From the NCBI GenBank assembly GCA_930367205.1, contig OV884014.1, positions 116,815,768 through 116,879,767 of the forward strand: a DNA stretch of 64,000 nt, given 5' to 3'. A model generated the notes under the pieces. That model searched no databases. It was not told where the DNA came from and saw nothing but the letters and a program-made list of their open reading frames with translations. Both the position numbers and the translations under genes were made by a program. Within the stretch, counting starts at the first letter, position 1, and each line of letters begins with the position of its first letter. This stretch comes from Acanthosoma haemorrhoidale (Eukaryota; Arthropoda; Insecta; Hemiptera; Acanthosomatidae). This document shows, piece by piece, positions 1-10,071 of the stretch.

Positions 1-30
1 TTCACATGCTCCTGAAACCTTGGTACAATT

Positions 31-125
31 GATTAAAGACACATCTCCTCGGAGTTGACTTCGATTAAGGACACATTTCCTCGGATTTGACTTCGATTAA
101 AGTCACATCTCATCGAGGTTGACAT
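31..125. repeat. Three 31-32 bp tandem repeats
   Basis: Three head-to-tail units start at 31, 63 and 94. Each reads GATTAA, then a short A/G/T-variable part, CACAT, a CTC/ATCG core and TTGAC. They differ from each other by a few substitutions. They are unrelated in sequence to the satellite monomers. No function can be assigned. Confidence 0.8.
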
Positions 126-170
126 TAATGTATATGTCTAATTACCTCAAGACGAAGAGAAAATGTATTG

Positions 171-228
171 TGATAAATTATACCACTTAAAGCGCCCCTC
201 AAGGTCCTCTCGCCGAGGAAACCGCCCG
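171..228. repeat. 58 bp direct repeat, copy 1 of 2
   Basis: The segment starting TGATAAATT and ending GAGGAAACCGCCCG recurs 135 bp downstream (306-363) with three substitutions. It contains a small CCTC...GAGG inverted repeat. Confidence 0.85.
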
Positions 229-305
229 AAAATAAACAACCTGAACTACGTCAAAAACACATACGAGAATGTCGTCGCACAGCTGATTAATATGTCTACT
301 ACTGA

Positions 306-363
306 TGATAAATTGTACTACTTAAAGCGCCCCTCAAGGTCCTCTCACCGAGGAAACCGCCCG
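306..363. repeat. 58 bp direct repeat, copy 2 of 2
   Basis: Second copy of the 171-228 segment at an offset of 135 bp. The duplication produces the repeated K-R-P-S-R-S-S peptide in the small open frame at 163-390, which is why that frame is not treated as a gene. Confidence 0.85.
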
Positions 364-762
364 CGTCAACGCGGAAGTAAACAAATATAAGACCAGTCGA
401 GCGGAAGTCAACGTCATCAAAGGTCAAACCACTCCAATGAATGAAACGACCTATATATTCACAACCGATGACGACAAGGATCGAATTTCTTAATGAACAC
501 ACCTGCCCTCACACCTGCTCCGCGCTGTTGCCACCCCTCATCAACAGCGTTGCCACATCGTGATTCTAATCCGTATTCAACCAGTCAAGGTCAACCAAAA
601 CCGGTATTTCATAACATAAACAAACCCCCCCTGGCCCTAGCACAACACCCCTCCCGCCTGAGCAAGGGGGGTCAACGACCCCAAGGTCAAACGGGACCCT
701 GCTACAGCACGCCTCAAGGTCATTTCCTTCGTGCTCTTACTCAACCCGCTAATCTGTACTAC

Positions 763-3700
763 TCATTAGCACTTATTGTATCATGTGATGTGATCGTATG
801 ATTGAAGTCACGAGTGAATATAACATCAAATAATGCTAAATATGATTGTTTAGTGTAGCATTGACACGCATTGTATCACGAGATACGATCGTATGATTAA
901 AGTCACGAGTGAATATACTATAAAATGATGTCGATTATGATAGTGTACCACATCATTGGCACTCATTGTTTCACGTGATACGATCGTATGATTAAAGTTA
1001 CAGGTGAATATAACATCAAATGATGTCGATTATGATAGTGTACCGCATCATTGGCACTCATTATATCACGTGATACGATCGTATGATGAAAGTTAAGAGT
1101 GAATATAACATCAAATGATGTTGAATAGGATTGTATAATGTATCATTAGCACTCATTGTTTCACGTGATACGATCGTATGATTAAAGTTACGATTGGAGA
1201 TACTAATAAATGATGTTGAATATAATAGTGCACCATATCATTAGCACTTATTGTATCATGTGATGCGATCGTATGATTGAAGTCACGAGTGAATATAACA
1301 TCAAATGATGTTGAATATGATTGTATAATGTATCATTAGCACTCATTGTTTCACGTGATACGATCGTATGATTAAAGTTACAGGTGAATATAACATCAAA
1401 TGATGTCGATTATGATAGTGTACCGCATCATTAGCACTCATTGTTTCACGTGATACGATCGTATGATTAAAGTTACGAGTAAATATAACATCAAATGATG
1501 TCGAATATGATAATGTACCGTATCATTAGCACTCATATCATTACATGATGCGATCGTATGATGAAAGTTACGAGTGAATATGACATCAAATGATGTTGAA
1601 TATGATTGTATAATGTATCATTAGCACTCATTGTTTCACTTGATACGATCGTATGATTAAAGTTATGAGTGAAGATACCACCAAATGATGTTGAATATGA
1701 TTGTATAATGTATCATTAGCACTCATTGTTTCACGTGATACGATCGTATGATGAAAGTTACAGATGAATATAATATCAATTGATGTCGTATATGATAGCG
1801 CACCATATCATTAGCACTTATTATATCATGTGATGTGATCGTATGATTAAAGTTACAAGTGAATATAACATGAAATAATGTCGATTATAATAGTATAGCA
1901 CATCATTGGCACTCATTATATCACGTGATACGATCGTATGATTAAGGTTACGAGTGAATATAATATCAAATGATCTCAATTATGATAGTGTTGCGTATCA
2001 TAAGCACTCATTGTATCACGTGATACGATCGTATGATGAAAGTTACGAGTGAATATAACATCAAATGATGTCGATTATGATAGTGTGCCGCATCATTAGC
2101 ACACATTGTATCACATGATACGATTGTATGATTGAAGTTACGAGTGAATATAACATCAAATGATGTTGAATATGATTGTATAATGTATCATTAGCACTCA
2201 TTGTTTCACGTGATACGATCGTATGATTAAAATTACGAGTGAATATACTATAAAATGATGTCGATTATGATAGTGTACCACATCATTGGCACTCATTATA
2301 TCACGTGATACGATCGTATAATGAAAGTTACGAGTGAATATAACATCAAATGATGTTGGATATGATTGTATAATGTATCATTAGCACTCATTGTTTCACG
2401 TGATACGATCGTATGATTAAAGTTACAGGTGAATATAATATCAATTGATGTCGTATATGATAGCGCACCATATCATTAGCACTTATTGTATCATGTGATG
2501 TGATCGTATGATTGAAGTCACGAGTGAATATAACATCAAATAATGCTAAATATGATTGTTTAGTGTAGCATTGACACTCATTGTATCACGAGATACGATC
2601 GTATGATTAAAGTCACGAGTGAATATACTATAAAATGATGTCGATTATGATAGTGTACCACATCATTGGCACTCATTGTTTCACGTGATACGATCGTATG
2701 ATTAAAGTTACAGGTGAATATAACATCAAATGATGTCGATTATGATAGTGTACCGCATCATTGGCACTCATTATATCACGTGATACGATCGTATGATGAA
2801 AGTTACGAGTGAATATAACATCAAATGATGTCGAATAGGATTGTATAATGTATCATTAGCACTCATTGTTTCACGTGATACGATCGTATGATTAAAGTTA
2901 CGATTGGAGATACTAATAAATGATGTTGAATATAATAGTGCACCATATCATTAGCACTTATTGTATCATGTGATGCGATCGTATGATTGAAGTCACGAGT
3001 GAATATAACATCAAATGATGTTGAATATGATTGTATAATGTATCATTAGCACTCATTGTTTCACGTGATACGATCGTATGATTAAAGTTACAGGTGAATA
3101 TAACATCAAATGATGTCGATTATGATAGTGTACCGCATCATTAGCACTCATTGTTTCACGTGATACGATTGTATGATTAAAGTTACGAGTAAATATAACA
3201 TCAAATGATGTCGAATATGATTGTATAATGTATCATTAGCACTCATTGTTTCACTTGATACGATCGTATGATTAAAGTTATGAGTGAAGATAACATCAAA
3301 TGATGTTGAATATGATTGTATAATGTATCATTAGCACTCATTGTTTCACGTGATACGATCGTATGATGAAAGTTACAGGTGAATATAATATCAATTGATG
3401 TCGTATATGATAGCGCACCATATCATTAGCACTTATTATATCATGTGATGTGATCGTATGATTAAAGTTACAAGTGAATATAACATGAAATAATGTCGAT
3501 TATAATAGTATAGCACATCATTGGCACTCATTATATCACGTGATACGATCGTATGATTGAAGTCACGAGTGAATATAACATCAAATAATGCTAAATATGA
3601 TTGTAAAGTGTAGCATTGACACTCATTGTATCACGAGATACGATCGTATGATTGAAGTCACGAATGAATATAACATCAAATGATGTCGAATAGGATTGTA

Positions 3701-5375
3701 TAGTATATCATTAGCACTTATTGTTTCACGTGATACGATCGTATGATTAAAGTTACGATTGGAGATACTAATAAATGATGTTGAATATAATAGTGCACCA
3801 TATCATTAGCACTTATTGTATCATGTGATGCGATCGTATGATTAAAGTTACAAGTGAATATAACATCAAATGATGTCGATTATAATAGTGTACCACATCA
3901 TTGGCACTCATTATATCACGTGATACTATCGTATGATTGAAGTCACGAGTGAATATAACATCAAATAATGCTAAATATGATTGTATAGTGTAGCATTGAC
4001 ACTCATTGTATTACGAGATACGATCGTATGATTGAAGTCACGAGTGAATATAACATCAAATGATGTTGAACATGATTGTATAATGTATCATTAGCACTCA
4101 TTGTTTCACGTGATACGATTGTATGATTAAAGTTACAGGTGAATATAACATCAAATGATGTCGATTATGATAGTGTACCGCATCATTGGCACTCATTATA
4201 TCACGTGATACTATCGTATGATTGAAGTCACGAGTGAATATAACATCAAATGATGCTAAATATGATTGTATAGTGTATCATTAGCACTCATGTTTTTACG
4301 TGATACGATCGTATGATTAAAGTTACGAGTAAATATAACATCAAATGATGTCGAATATGATAATGTACCGTATCATTAGCACTCATATCATTACATGATA
4401 CGATCGTATGATGAAAGTTACGAGTGAATATAACATCAAATGATGTTGAATATGATTGTATAATGTATCATTAGCACTCATTGTTTCACGTGATACGATC
4501 GTATGATTAAAGTTATGAGTGAAGATAACATCAAATGATGTTGAATATGATTGTATAATGTATCATTAGCACTCATTGTTTCACGTGATACGATCGTATG
4601 ATTAAAGTTACAGGTGAATATAATATCAATTGATGTCGTATATGATAGCGCACCATATCATTAGCACTTATTGTATCATGTGATGTGATCGTATGATTAA
4701 AGTTACAAGTGAATATAACATGAAATAATGTCGATTATAATAGTATAGCACATCATTGGCACTCATTATATCACGTGATACGATCGTATGATTAAGGTTA
4801 CGAGTGAATAAACTATTAAATGATGTCGAATGTGATAGTGTACCGCATCATTGGCACTCATTGTTTCACGTGATACGATCGTATGATTAAAGTTACAGGT
4901 GAATATAACATCAAATGATGTCGATTATGATAGTGTACTGCATCATTGGCACTCATTATATCACTTGATACGATCGTATGATGAATGTTACAAGTAAATA
5001 TACTATTAAATGATGTCAATTATGACAGTGTACCGTACCATTGGCACTCATAGTATCACGTGATACGATCGTATGATTGAAGTCACGAGTGAATATAACA
5101 TCAAATGATGTCGAATATGATAATGTACCGTATCATTAGCACTCATTGTATCACGTGATACGATCGTATAATGAAAGATACGAGTGAATATAACATCAAA
5201 TGATGTCGATTATGATAGTGTACCTTATCATTGGCACTCATTATATCACGTGACACGATCGTATAATGAAAGTTACGAGTGAATATACTATTAAATAAGG
5301 TCGATTATGATAGTGTACCGCATCATTGGCACTAATCGTATCACGTGATACGATCGTATGATCAAAGCTACGAGT
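763..5375. repeat. Satellite family A, block A1 (about 48 monomers)
   Basis: First A array. The 95 bp spacing is directly visible: CGATCGTATG at 981 and CGATC at 1076, for example. Typical monomers carry TCACGTGA, ATACGATCGTAT, CATCAAATGATG and ATGAT...ATCAT. Within the block, 791-2500 recurs from 2501 with an offset of 1710 bp (18 monomers). The left edge against unique DNA is abrupt, at TCATTAGCAC near 763. The right edge is the recurrent A-to-B junction ATCAAAGCTACGAGT|TAACATAAT. Confidence 0.97.
791..4200. repeat. 18-monomer (1710 bp) higher-order repeat inside block A1
   Basis: A run of distinctive monomer variants starts with TGATCGTATG next to TCATGTGATG. It continues through a monomer with TAATGCTAAATATG and one with GATTGGAGATACTAATAAATG. 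The run beginning at 791 reappears in the same order at 2501. The second copy stays collinear for over 1 kb and then diverges by block rearrangement, so the outer end is approximate. Confidence 0.75.
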
Positions 5376-5827
5376 TAACATAATAGGGCAGGAATTATTG
5401 TAATAGCTATGAAATACGCATTTTTGTAAAATTTAACTTTTTGATGATATTTTCCCGATTTTGGTATCAGGAGAACATAATAAGGCAGGAGCTAACGTAC
5501 TAGCTATGAAATACGCATTTTTTAAAAATTCGACTTTTTGACGATATGTTCCTGGTTTTCGTATCAGGAGAACATAATAGGGCAGGAGCTAACGTACCAG
5601 CTATGAAATACCCATTTTTTAAAAATTCGACTTTTTGAGGATATTTTCCTGGTTTTCGTATCAGGAGAACATAATAGGGCAGGAGCTAACGTACCAGCTA
5701 TGAAATACGCAATTTTTGTAAAAATTTGAGTTTTCGACGATATTTTCCTTGTTTTGGTATCAGGAGAACATAATGGGGCAGGAGCTAACGTACTAGCTAT
5801 GAAATACGCATTTTCGAAAAATTCGAC
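5376..5827. repeat. Satellite family B, block B1 left part
   Basis: About 4.5 B monomers between the A1 edge and the retroelement. The monomer signature is GTATCAGGAGAACATAAT, then GGGCAGGAGCTAACGTA, CTAGCTATGAAATACGC and GACTTTTTGACGATATTTTCC. The block is cut in mid-monomer at ATTCGAC by the LTR element and continues at 10335. Confidence 0.96.
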
Positions 5828-6090
5828 AGTTAAATAATCTCAATAGAGGAAAGTCTTTTTAAAACTTTATTATGAATAACATTCAAAACACTGGTATATA
5901 TACAAATATTAATGAATTACAGCTCTAGAACATTCCTTGACGAAGGTTTAAGGACAAGTGTTGGATCTTTGCCGGAGGCAGGTAGCAAAGGGTTAGGAAG
6001 GGTTGTAGCAGAGGGACAAATACAAAGGAAGGGTTGACCTTCCTTGGCTGAAGTACACATTTTTAGCTAAAAAAGGAATATTACATAACT
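5828..6090 (-). repeat. 3' LTR of the retroelement (263 bp)
   Basis: It matches 10071-10334 base for base, except that one T is missing in the run after AAGTCTTTTT. On the element strand it starts AGTTATGTAATA and ends TTATTTAACT. It has a TATATATA at 5895-5902 and an AATAAA (TTTATT on the plus strand) at 5866-5871. The polypurine tract abuts it at 6091. Confidence 0.95.
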
Positions 6091-7484
6091 CTTCCCTTTT
6101 TTAGGTCCTGAACTCCTGGGCAGGATAATAGGATTTATGGATGTTGGTGGAGGAGCTTGGTTAACAACTCTGGGGATATCTATTGGGATAGTTTTTGAAC
6201 AACAGCCTTTACAATATTTGTGACATATAAAAAATAAGATTGTCACAATGATTACAATAATAATGGATAATATAGAATACATATAATTATTTTCATTGGT
6301 TATTAAAGATATTAATTCTACTTGAGTTACATTTAATTGAGGTATAGTATATTATCGATTTGTATTTTAAAGGAGTTATCATATAATTGGTGATATTTAT
6401 GAGCAACAAGATGATTATGAATGGGAGGAATTTTTTTATAACAATCTACATTAGATACATTAATCAGAGCAGTGTCTGGAAGAAAAATAGTGTCGTTATT
6501 ATAACAATTATCTAATTTAGGTGTTCTTATAGTTAGGTATACATTTAGTTCATCAATATATGTTAACATTAGGGTTAGTATATTTAATAAAATTATATTG
6601 AGATATTTTACCATTATAAAGGATATTAGAGGTAAGTAAATAGTATTATTTTTGTTGCAATTGTCTAAATTACGATTGTTAATAATAGTATTTGAATTTA
6701 TATCGTGAATATAATTAATATTGGATAGCTTATGTTGAGTATAATTACATTGAACTGTAGAATCTAATAATAAAATATTTTGTTTATACATTCATTAAGC
6801 AGTAAAGTAGGGTTAGTAAAATAATAGTTATTCATAAGATAGTTACAATTAATGTTATAAAGATAATCATTTTTTTTTTTTTTTTTCTTAGTACTAGTAT
6901 TTTTTTTTATATCAATAGAATAATAAAGATTAGTTTTATTTACAGGAATTGGTATGAGCAAAGAGGTTCTTACATTTATTTCTGCTAGTGGCAGGTCTAC
7001 AAATACATGGAGCATTTCCTCATGTATAATGCAATGTATTTTGCTCATAAGCCATCATATTTCTGATTTTTCTTGGAGTTACATTTGTTGTGTATGTCTT
7101 AGCGTCGAGTCATTTAGTTTGTTATATATGTTGGTTAAAGTTATATAAATATCTTGAAAAGCTTCTTTGCCAATGCTTATCATTTTGCCTATACCCTTAT
7201 TAAAATTTTCATTTATTAATTTAATATCCGTCTTAAAAGTCTCTATAATTTGTTTATTCATGTTTACTATCTGTTCAATATTATGTTCGGTATTAAAGTT
7301 GTTACGTTTTACTTTACTAATGACATTGTCATAATGTTGTTTGTCCGTAGCGTCCATAGTACCAGTTAGTCAGCTAATAGCCGTTCCTAGTCCATTCATC
7401 AATCCACGTCTTTGTCTTCTATTATGATTTCTCAGTAGGTCAATTTTACTCTTGGTTCCATGTATCATATCTACTATCAGAGGG
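6067..7484 (-). pseudogene. env: Broken env remnant (fusion-subunit part) of the retroelement
   Basis: Errantiviral Env is a membrane fusion glycoprotein cleaved by furin. A frame open from about 7484 carries a basic cleavage motif R-R-Q-R-R (7406-7420) followed directly by a glycine-rich, fusion-peptide-like stretch. A TGA stop at 7370-7372 interrupts it 11 codons later. The same frame is stopped again by TAA at 7079-7081 and TGA at 7055-7057. Further pieces lie in other frames: 6764-7048, 6333-6791 and 6067-6282. The last has a strongly hydrophobic membrane segment followed by a Cys-rich tail, and it runs across the polypurine tract into the LTR. A 17-T run at 6870-6886 is a likely frameshift site. 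The receptor-binding subunit is essentially missing. It is non-functional as it stands. Confidence 0.75.
6091..6103 (-). other. Polypurine tract of the retroelement
   Basis: On the element strand the bases next to the 3' LTR read TAAAAAAGGGAAG and then AGTTATG, the LTR start. An uninterrupted purine run touching the LTR is the expected plus-strand DNA primer site. It also fixes the LTR boundary and the minus-strand orientation. Confidence 0.85.
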
Positions 7485-7655
7485 TAGGTTTGTTAATAAA
7501 TGTAAGTTATTATAGAGTAGAGTATGTTTTTTGTATATTGGTTAGTTCTTACTATAATAGGCATATGTTATAAAAGTGGTATATTTTAAATATATTTTTC
7601 AATTACTTTTACATTGTTTAATGTGTAGTGTAACATTCCGTTAATGTTAGTCAGG
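7485..7655 (-). other. gag-env junction where pol is missing
   Basis: Only about 170 bp separate the gag stop from the first recognisable env codons. A complete element would have the pol gene and the Env surface subunit here, several kb in all. A short frame overlapping the gag end (about 7584-7670, minus) stays open and ends in TAA. It may be a scrap of env or random. No polymerase-domain motif was found. A deletion in an ancestor is inferred from this spacing. Confidence 0.7.
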
Positions 7656-9722
7656 TCATTTACTTTCAGAGTAGTTTTTGCAGTCCATAGAATTGTCCGA
7701 ATCAGTGCAAGTGTCTTTATTGCTATGTGAAACAAATTTTCGATGTATCAGATATTTCTTGCGAGGTTGTTTAATTTTGTTAACATGCGATTTCTTTATT
7801 TCATTTTTATCTCTATATTTTACTACTGGTTTATAAGAATTATCATGCTTTCCATGGGTAGTATTTTTTATCATTAATTGTTCATTATAAATTGTCGGAA
7901 TGTCTTTCCGATTTTGGTTTAGTTTTTCTATTCGATCAGTCTTATCTTTTATTATATTTGTCTTTACTAAGTCATTTATTAGTCTTTTATCATCATGATG
8001 TTTTTGAACATATTGTTCTTTTATTGATTTATTTTGTTGGTTATTTTGTCTAGTTATTCCAAACGGATTTGAAAAGTTAATAGTCTTTTTTTCCTTTTTT
8101 ATGATTATTTGTTGATTTTCTATATTAACTATTCTTTCGTCATTTACTACACAAATTTGCTTATTAGAAGAGCGTTGGGAATGTGAAGTTGTTTCATTAG
8201 AACATAAGTCGTCTTGTATTATCTGTTCATCTATTTGTTGGGGAATAAGTTGCTCTAAATCTATAGTTATTGTGTCATATTCTGGACTATCTTTTACTGG
8301 GAGTAATTCTATTTCTTCAATGTCCATGCCATCATCACTATAGTTAGTTTCGTCTTCCTTATTTTGGGAAATAAGTTGCTCTAAATCTATATTTATTGTG
8401 TCATATTCTGGACTATCTTTTACTGTTGTTGTTTTATTTTCCGATTTACTTTCCAAGTATTTTTGGTCTTTTTTTTCTTTTAATTTAATACCGTTTATTA
8501 TTATTTCATCATTATGACATTTTATTTCGGCTACTACGTTAGTTTTTCCTGTTTTAACCTTAAGTTTGGGTAAGGAATCGATATGATTTACCGCATATTC
8601 TGGTCGGGGGGTTGGTTCTTTGTCATTGCGACCGTAGTCTAAAAAATGTTCAAATTTTTGGGATATCTCATTAAGTTGTTCTTTTAATTGTTTAATCTCT
8701 TCGTCCTTATCGTTTTCTGTATAGTGAACGCGATTGCTAGCTGTTCTCATAGAAACTGTTTGATTCTCTCTTTGTTGTTCTTGTCTTGGTTGGGGATTGA
8801 AATATTTTCTTTGTTCATGAGGTTTCCATGATTGGTTGTGTCTCTCGTTATTGTCTCGGTTATAGTTTGGGGTATATTGTCGGTAATTTTGTTGTATTTG
8901 GTCTTGTCTTTGTTCCCATGTTCTTTTAAAATTGGGATCATAATTTTTTCCTAGGTAGTTGGGATTTGTTTGTCGTTGGTTATGATATTGTTGTCTTGGT
9001 TCATATATTTCCCTATGATAACTTGGTTGGTATTTGTTTCTTATCTCATATTGTTCTCTTCTTTCGTAATGTTTATGAGGGTCAAAGTTTCTACCTTTAT
9101 AATTTGATTGTTGGGGTGCGCGTTTTTGAGGTTTATCGTAAATTCTTTCTATAATTTCATCGGTTTCTCTTTTTAGAAATTGTTCGATATCTTCAAGCGT
9201 TTCGTATTTTACATGGATAAGTTGCGCGTTTAATTCTGGGTGTAAATGTCGCTTACAATGGGTAGCTATTTGTAAATCGTATTCAACCATTTTTGCATCT
9301 TTTTGTTCTAAAGTAAATTCGTCATTAGTTCTGATTCTAGCACTTAAATCCTCTCGTAGGATCATTAGTCTGTCAATATATGTTAAAGGATGTTCATTGT
9401 AATGGGGTTTGGTTTCATAGATTTCACAAATGCTTTTCTGGATGGTTTTAGTGTCTCTAAATTTCTTTTTAATGTCGGTTAGTAATTGGTCTATGTTAGT
9501 ATAAAATTTTTTACATGATCTTGCTTTTCCTACAAGTTTATTACGGACGTGTGCTAATAATCTTTGATAGTTTCCTATTTTATTTGAATTATTAGCATTG
9601 CATGAATATTCGAATACTAAGTTTATACTATCTATAAAATCTACTAAAGTGTCTGATGACCCATCGAAAGTTGGGATCAAATGAAAATCTGAATCTTTAA
9701 TTATGTAATTAGTTCCGTCCAT
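7656..9722 (-). CDS. gag: Gag polyprotein of an errantivirus-like element (688 aa, intact)
   Basis: This is the virion structural protein of the element. It starts at the ATG at 9720-9722, the first in the frame, after a 5' leader of about 330 bp, and has no stop for 688 codons. Residues 1 to about 200 look like the capsid-type domain of Ty3/Gypsy Gag: an acidic/hydrophobic helical region with an L-x-D-F-I-D-S-I-N-L-V-F segment near 25-37. Residues 205-320 are very rich in Q, R, N and Y (low-complexity, nucleic-acid-binding type). About 335-365 is a short Glu/Lys/Leu coiled-coil-like stretch. No CCHC zinc knuckle is present, as is common in errantiviruses. The C-terminal 290 or so residues are longer than I expect for such a Gag. 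They hold an internal duplication (about 433-451 and 475-493) and end in a Lys-rich tail. Pol should follow but is absent. Confidence 0.85.
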   Translation of the reverse strand: MDGTNYIIKDSDFHLIPTFDGSSDTLVDFIDSINLVFEYSCNANNSNKIGNYQRLLAHVRNKLVGKARSCKKFYTNIDQLLTDIKKKFRDTKTIQKSICEIYETKPHYNEHPLTYIDRLMILREDLSARIRTNDEFTLEQKDAKMVEYDLQIATHCKRHLHPELNAQLIHVKYETLEDIEQFLKRETDEIIERIYDKPQKRAPQQSNYKGRNFDPHKHYERREQYEIRNKYQPSYHREIYEPRQQYHNQRQTNPNYLGKNYDPNFKRTWEQRQDQIQQNYRQYTPNYNRDNNERHNQSWKPHEQRKYFNPQPRQEQQRENQTVSMRTASNRVHYTENDKDEEIKQLKEQLNEISQKFEHFLDYGRNDKEPTPRPEYAVNHIDSLPKLKVKTGKTNVVAEIKCHNDEIIINGIKLKEKKDQKYLESKSENKTTTVKDSPEYDTINIDLEQLISQNKEDETNYSDDGMDIEEIELLPVKDSPEYDTITIDLEQLIPQQIDEQIIQDDLCSNETTSHSQRSSNKQICVVNDERIVNIENQQIIIKKEKKTINFSNPFGITRQNNQQNKSIKEQYVQKHHDDKRLINDLVKTNIIKDKTDRIEKLNQNRKDIPTIYNEQLMIKNTTHGKHDNSYKPVVKYRDKNEIKKSHVNKIKQPRKKYLIHRKFVSHSNKDTCTDSDNSMDCKNYSESK
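8244..8425 (-). repeat. Internal duplication in gag (56 bp copies, 126 bp apart)
   Basis: Bases 8244-8299 and 8370-8425 are the same 56 bp with one substitution. The offset of 126 bp is exactly 42 codons, so the frame is kept. The peptide V-K-D-S-P-E-Y-D-T-I-x-I-D-L-E-Q-L-I appears twice. The near identity suggests a recent duplication within this element lineage. Confidence 0.9.
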
Positions 9723-10055
9723 TTCTTCTGTTTCTGTCAGTTACTGATGTCATAAAGTCAGTATGTGTATAATAATTGTATTTACCAAGTGAATGATGTC
9801 TTCAGTGAAGTCCAGTTTTCTTTCTTCCTTCAACTTCCTCAGATATGTAACAAATTTCTTTAGGGTATAACCTGGTGAAAATCTATTGAAATAGATCAGT
9901 ACCCAATATCGGTGAAGTCCTGTCCTGTGGGGTTTCTTTCCAGAGGGATTTGCATCGGTCTTCTCACGCTATCGGAGTGGTCTCACTGTCCGTTGCCAAG
10001 TGAGGGATCTCTAGATGGTGGACTCCCGTGAATTTACTGAGTATACTGCCAGGTG
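9723..10055 (-). other. 5' leader of the retroelement
   Basis: Untranslated stretch between the primer-binding-like site and the gag start codon. It would hold the packaging signal and any splice donor for env, but I could not assign either with confidence. No open frame of note was seen. Confidence 0.6.
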
Positions 10056-10071
10056 CCTGTTCGGTGCGCCA
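10056..10071 (-). other. Primer-binding-site-like sequence
   Basis: Read on the element strand, the base ending the 5' LTR and the next bases are TGGCGCACCGAACAGG. This begins with TGG, the complement of a tRNA CCA end, and overlaps the last LTR base, as in many insect errantiviruses. It resembles lysine-tRNA-type sites but is not an exact match to one I know, so the primer tRNA is left open. Confidence 0.7.

Larger units (their letters stand above)
1..762. other. Non-satellite edge region, unidentified, GC-richer than the rest
   Basis: This is the only stretch outside the mobile element that is not made of the two satellite monomers. It is visibly richer in G+C than the arrays. It holds a 31-32 bp tandem triplet, a 58 bp duplicated segment, a TATA-like CTATATATTC near 451-460 and several AAGGTCA motifs. 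Two open frames (163-390 and 493-801, plus) exist. The first owes its internal protein repeat to the DNA duplication and the second runs into the satellite, so neither is supported as a gene. Promoter-like parts plus short repeats could fit a decayed LTR or the edge of another transposon, but I recognise no family. Confidence 0.6.

Noticed and set aside
163..390. 75-codon open frame at the left edge with a repeated peptide
   Set aside because: The peptide repeat comes from the 58 bp DNA duplication. No family was recognised and there is no other coding evidence.
493..801. 102-codon proline-rich open frame
   Set aside because: It runs into the satellite and its end is made of satellite sequence. 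No domain was recognised.
6954..7148. Plus-strand open frame opposite the env remnant
   Set aside because: It is antisense to the env fragments, and its composition is explained by them.
8966..9154. Plus-strand open frame inside gag
   Set aside because: It is the antisense shadow of the Q/R-rich part of gag.
7656..9722. CCHC zinc knuckle in Gag
   Set aside because: No C-x2-C-x4-H-x4-C pattern was found. The basic Q/R-rich region is the likely nucleic-acid-binding part.
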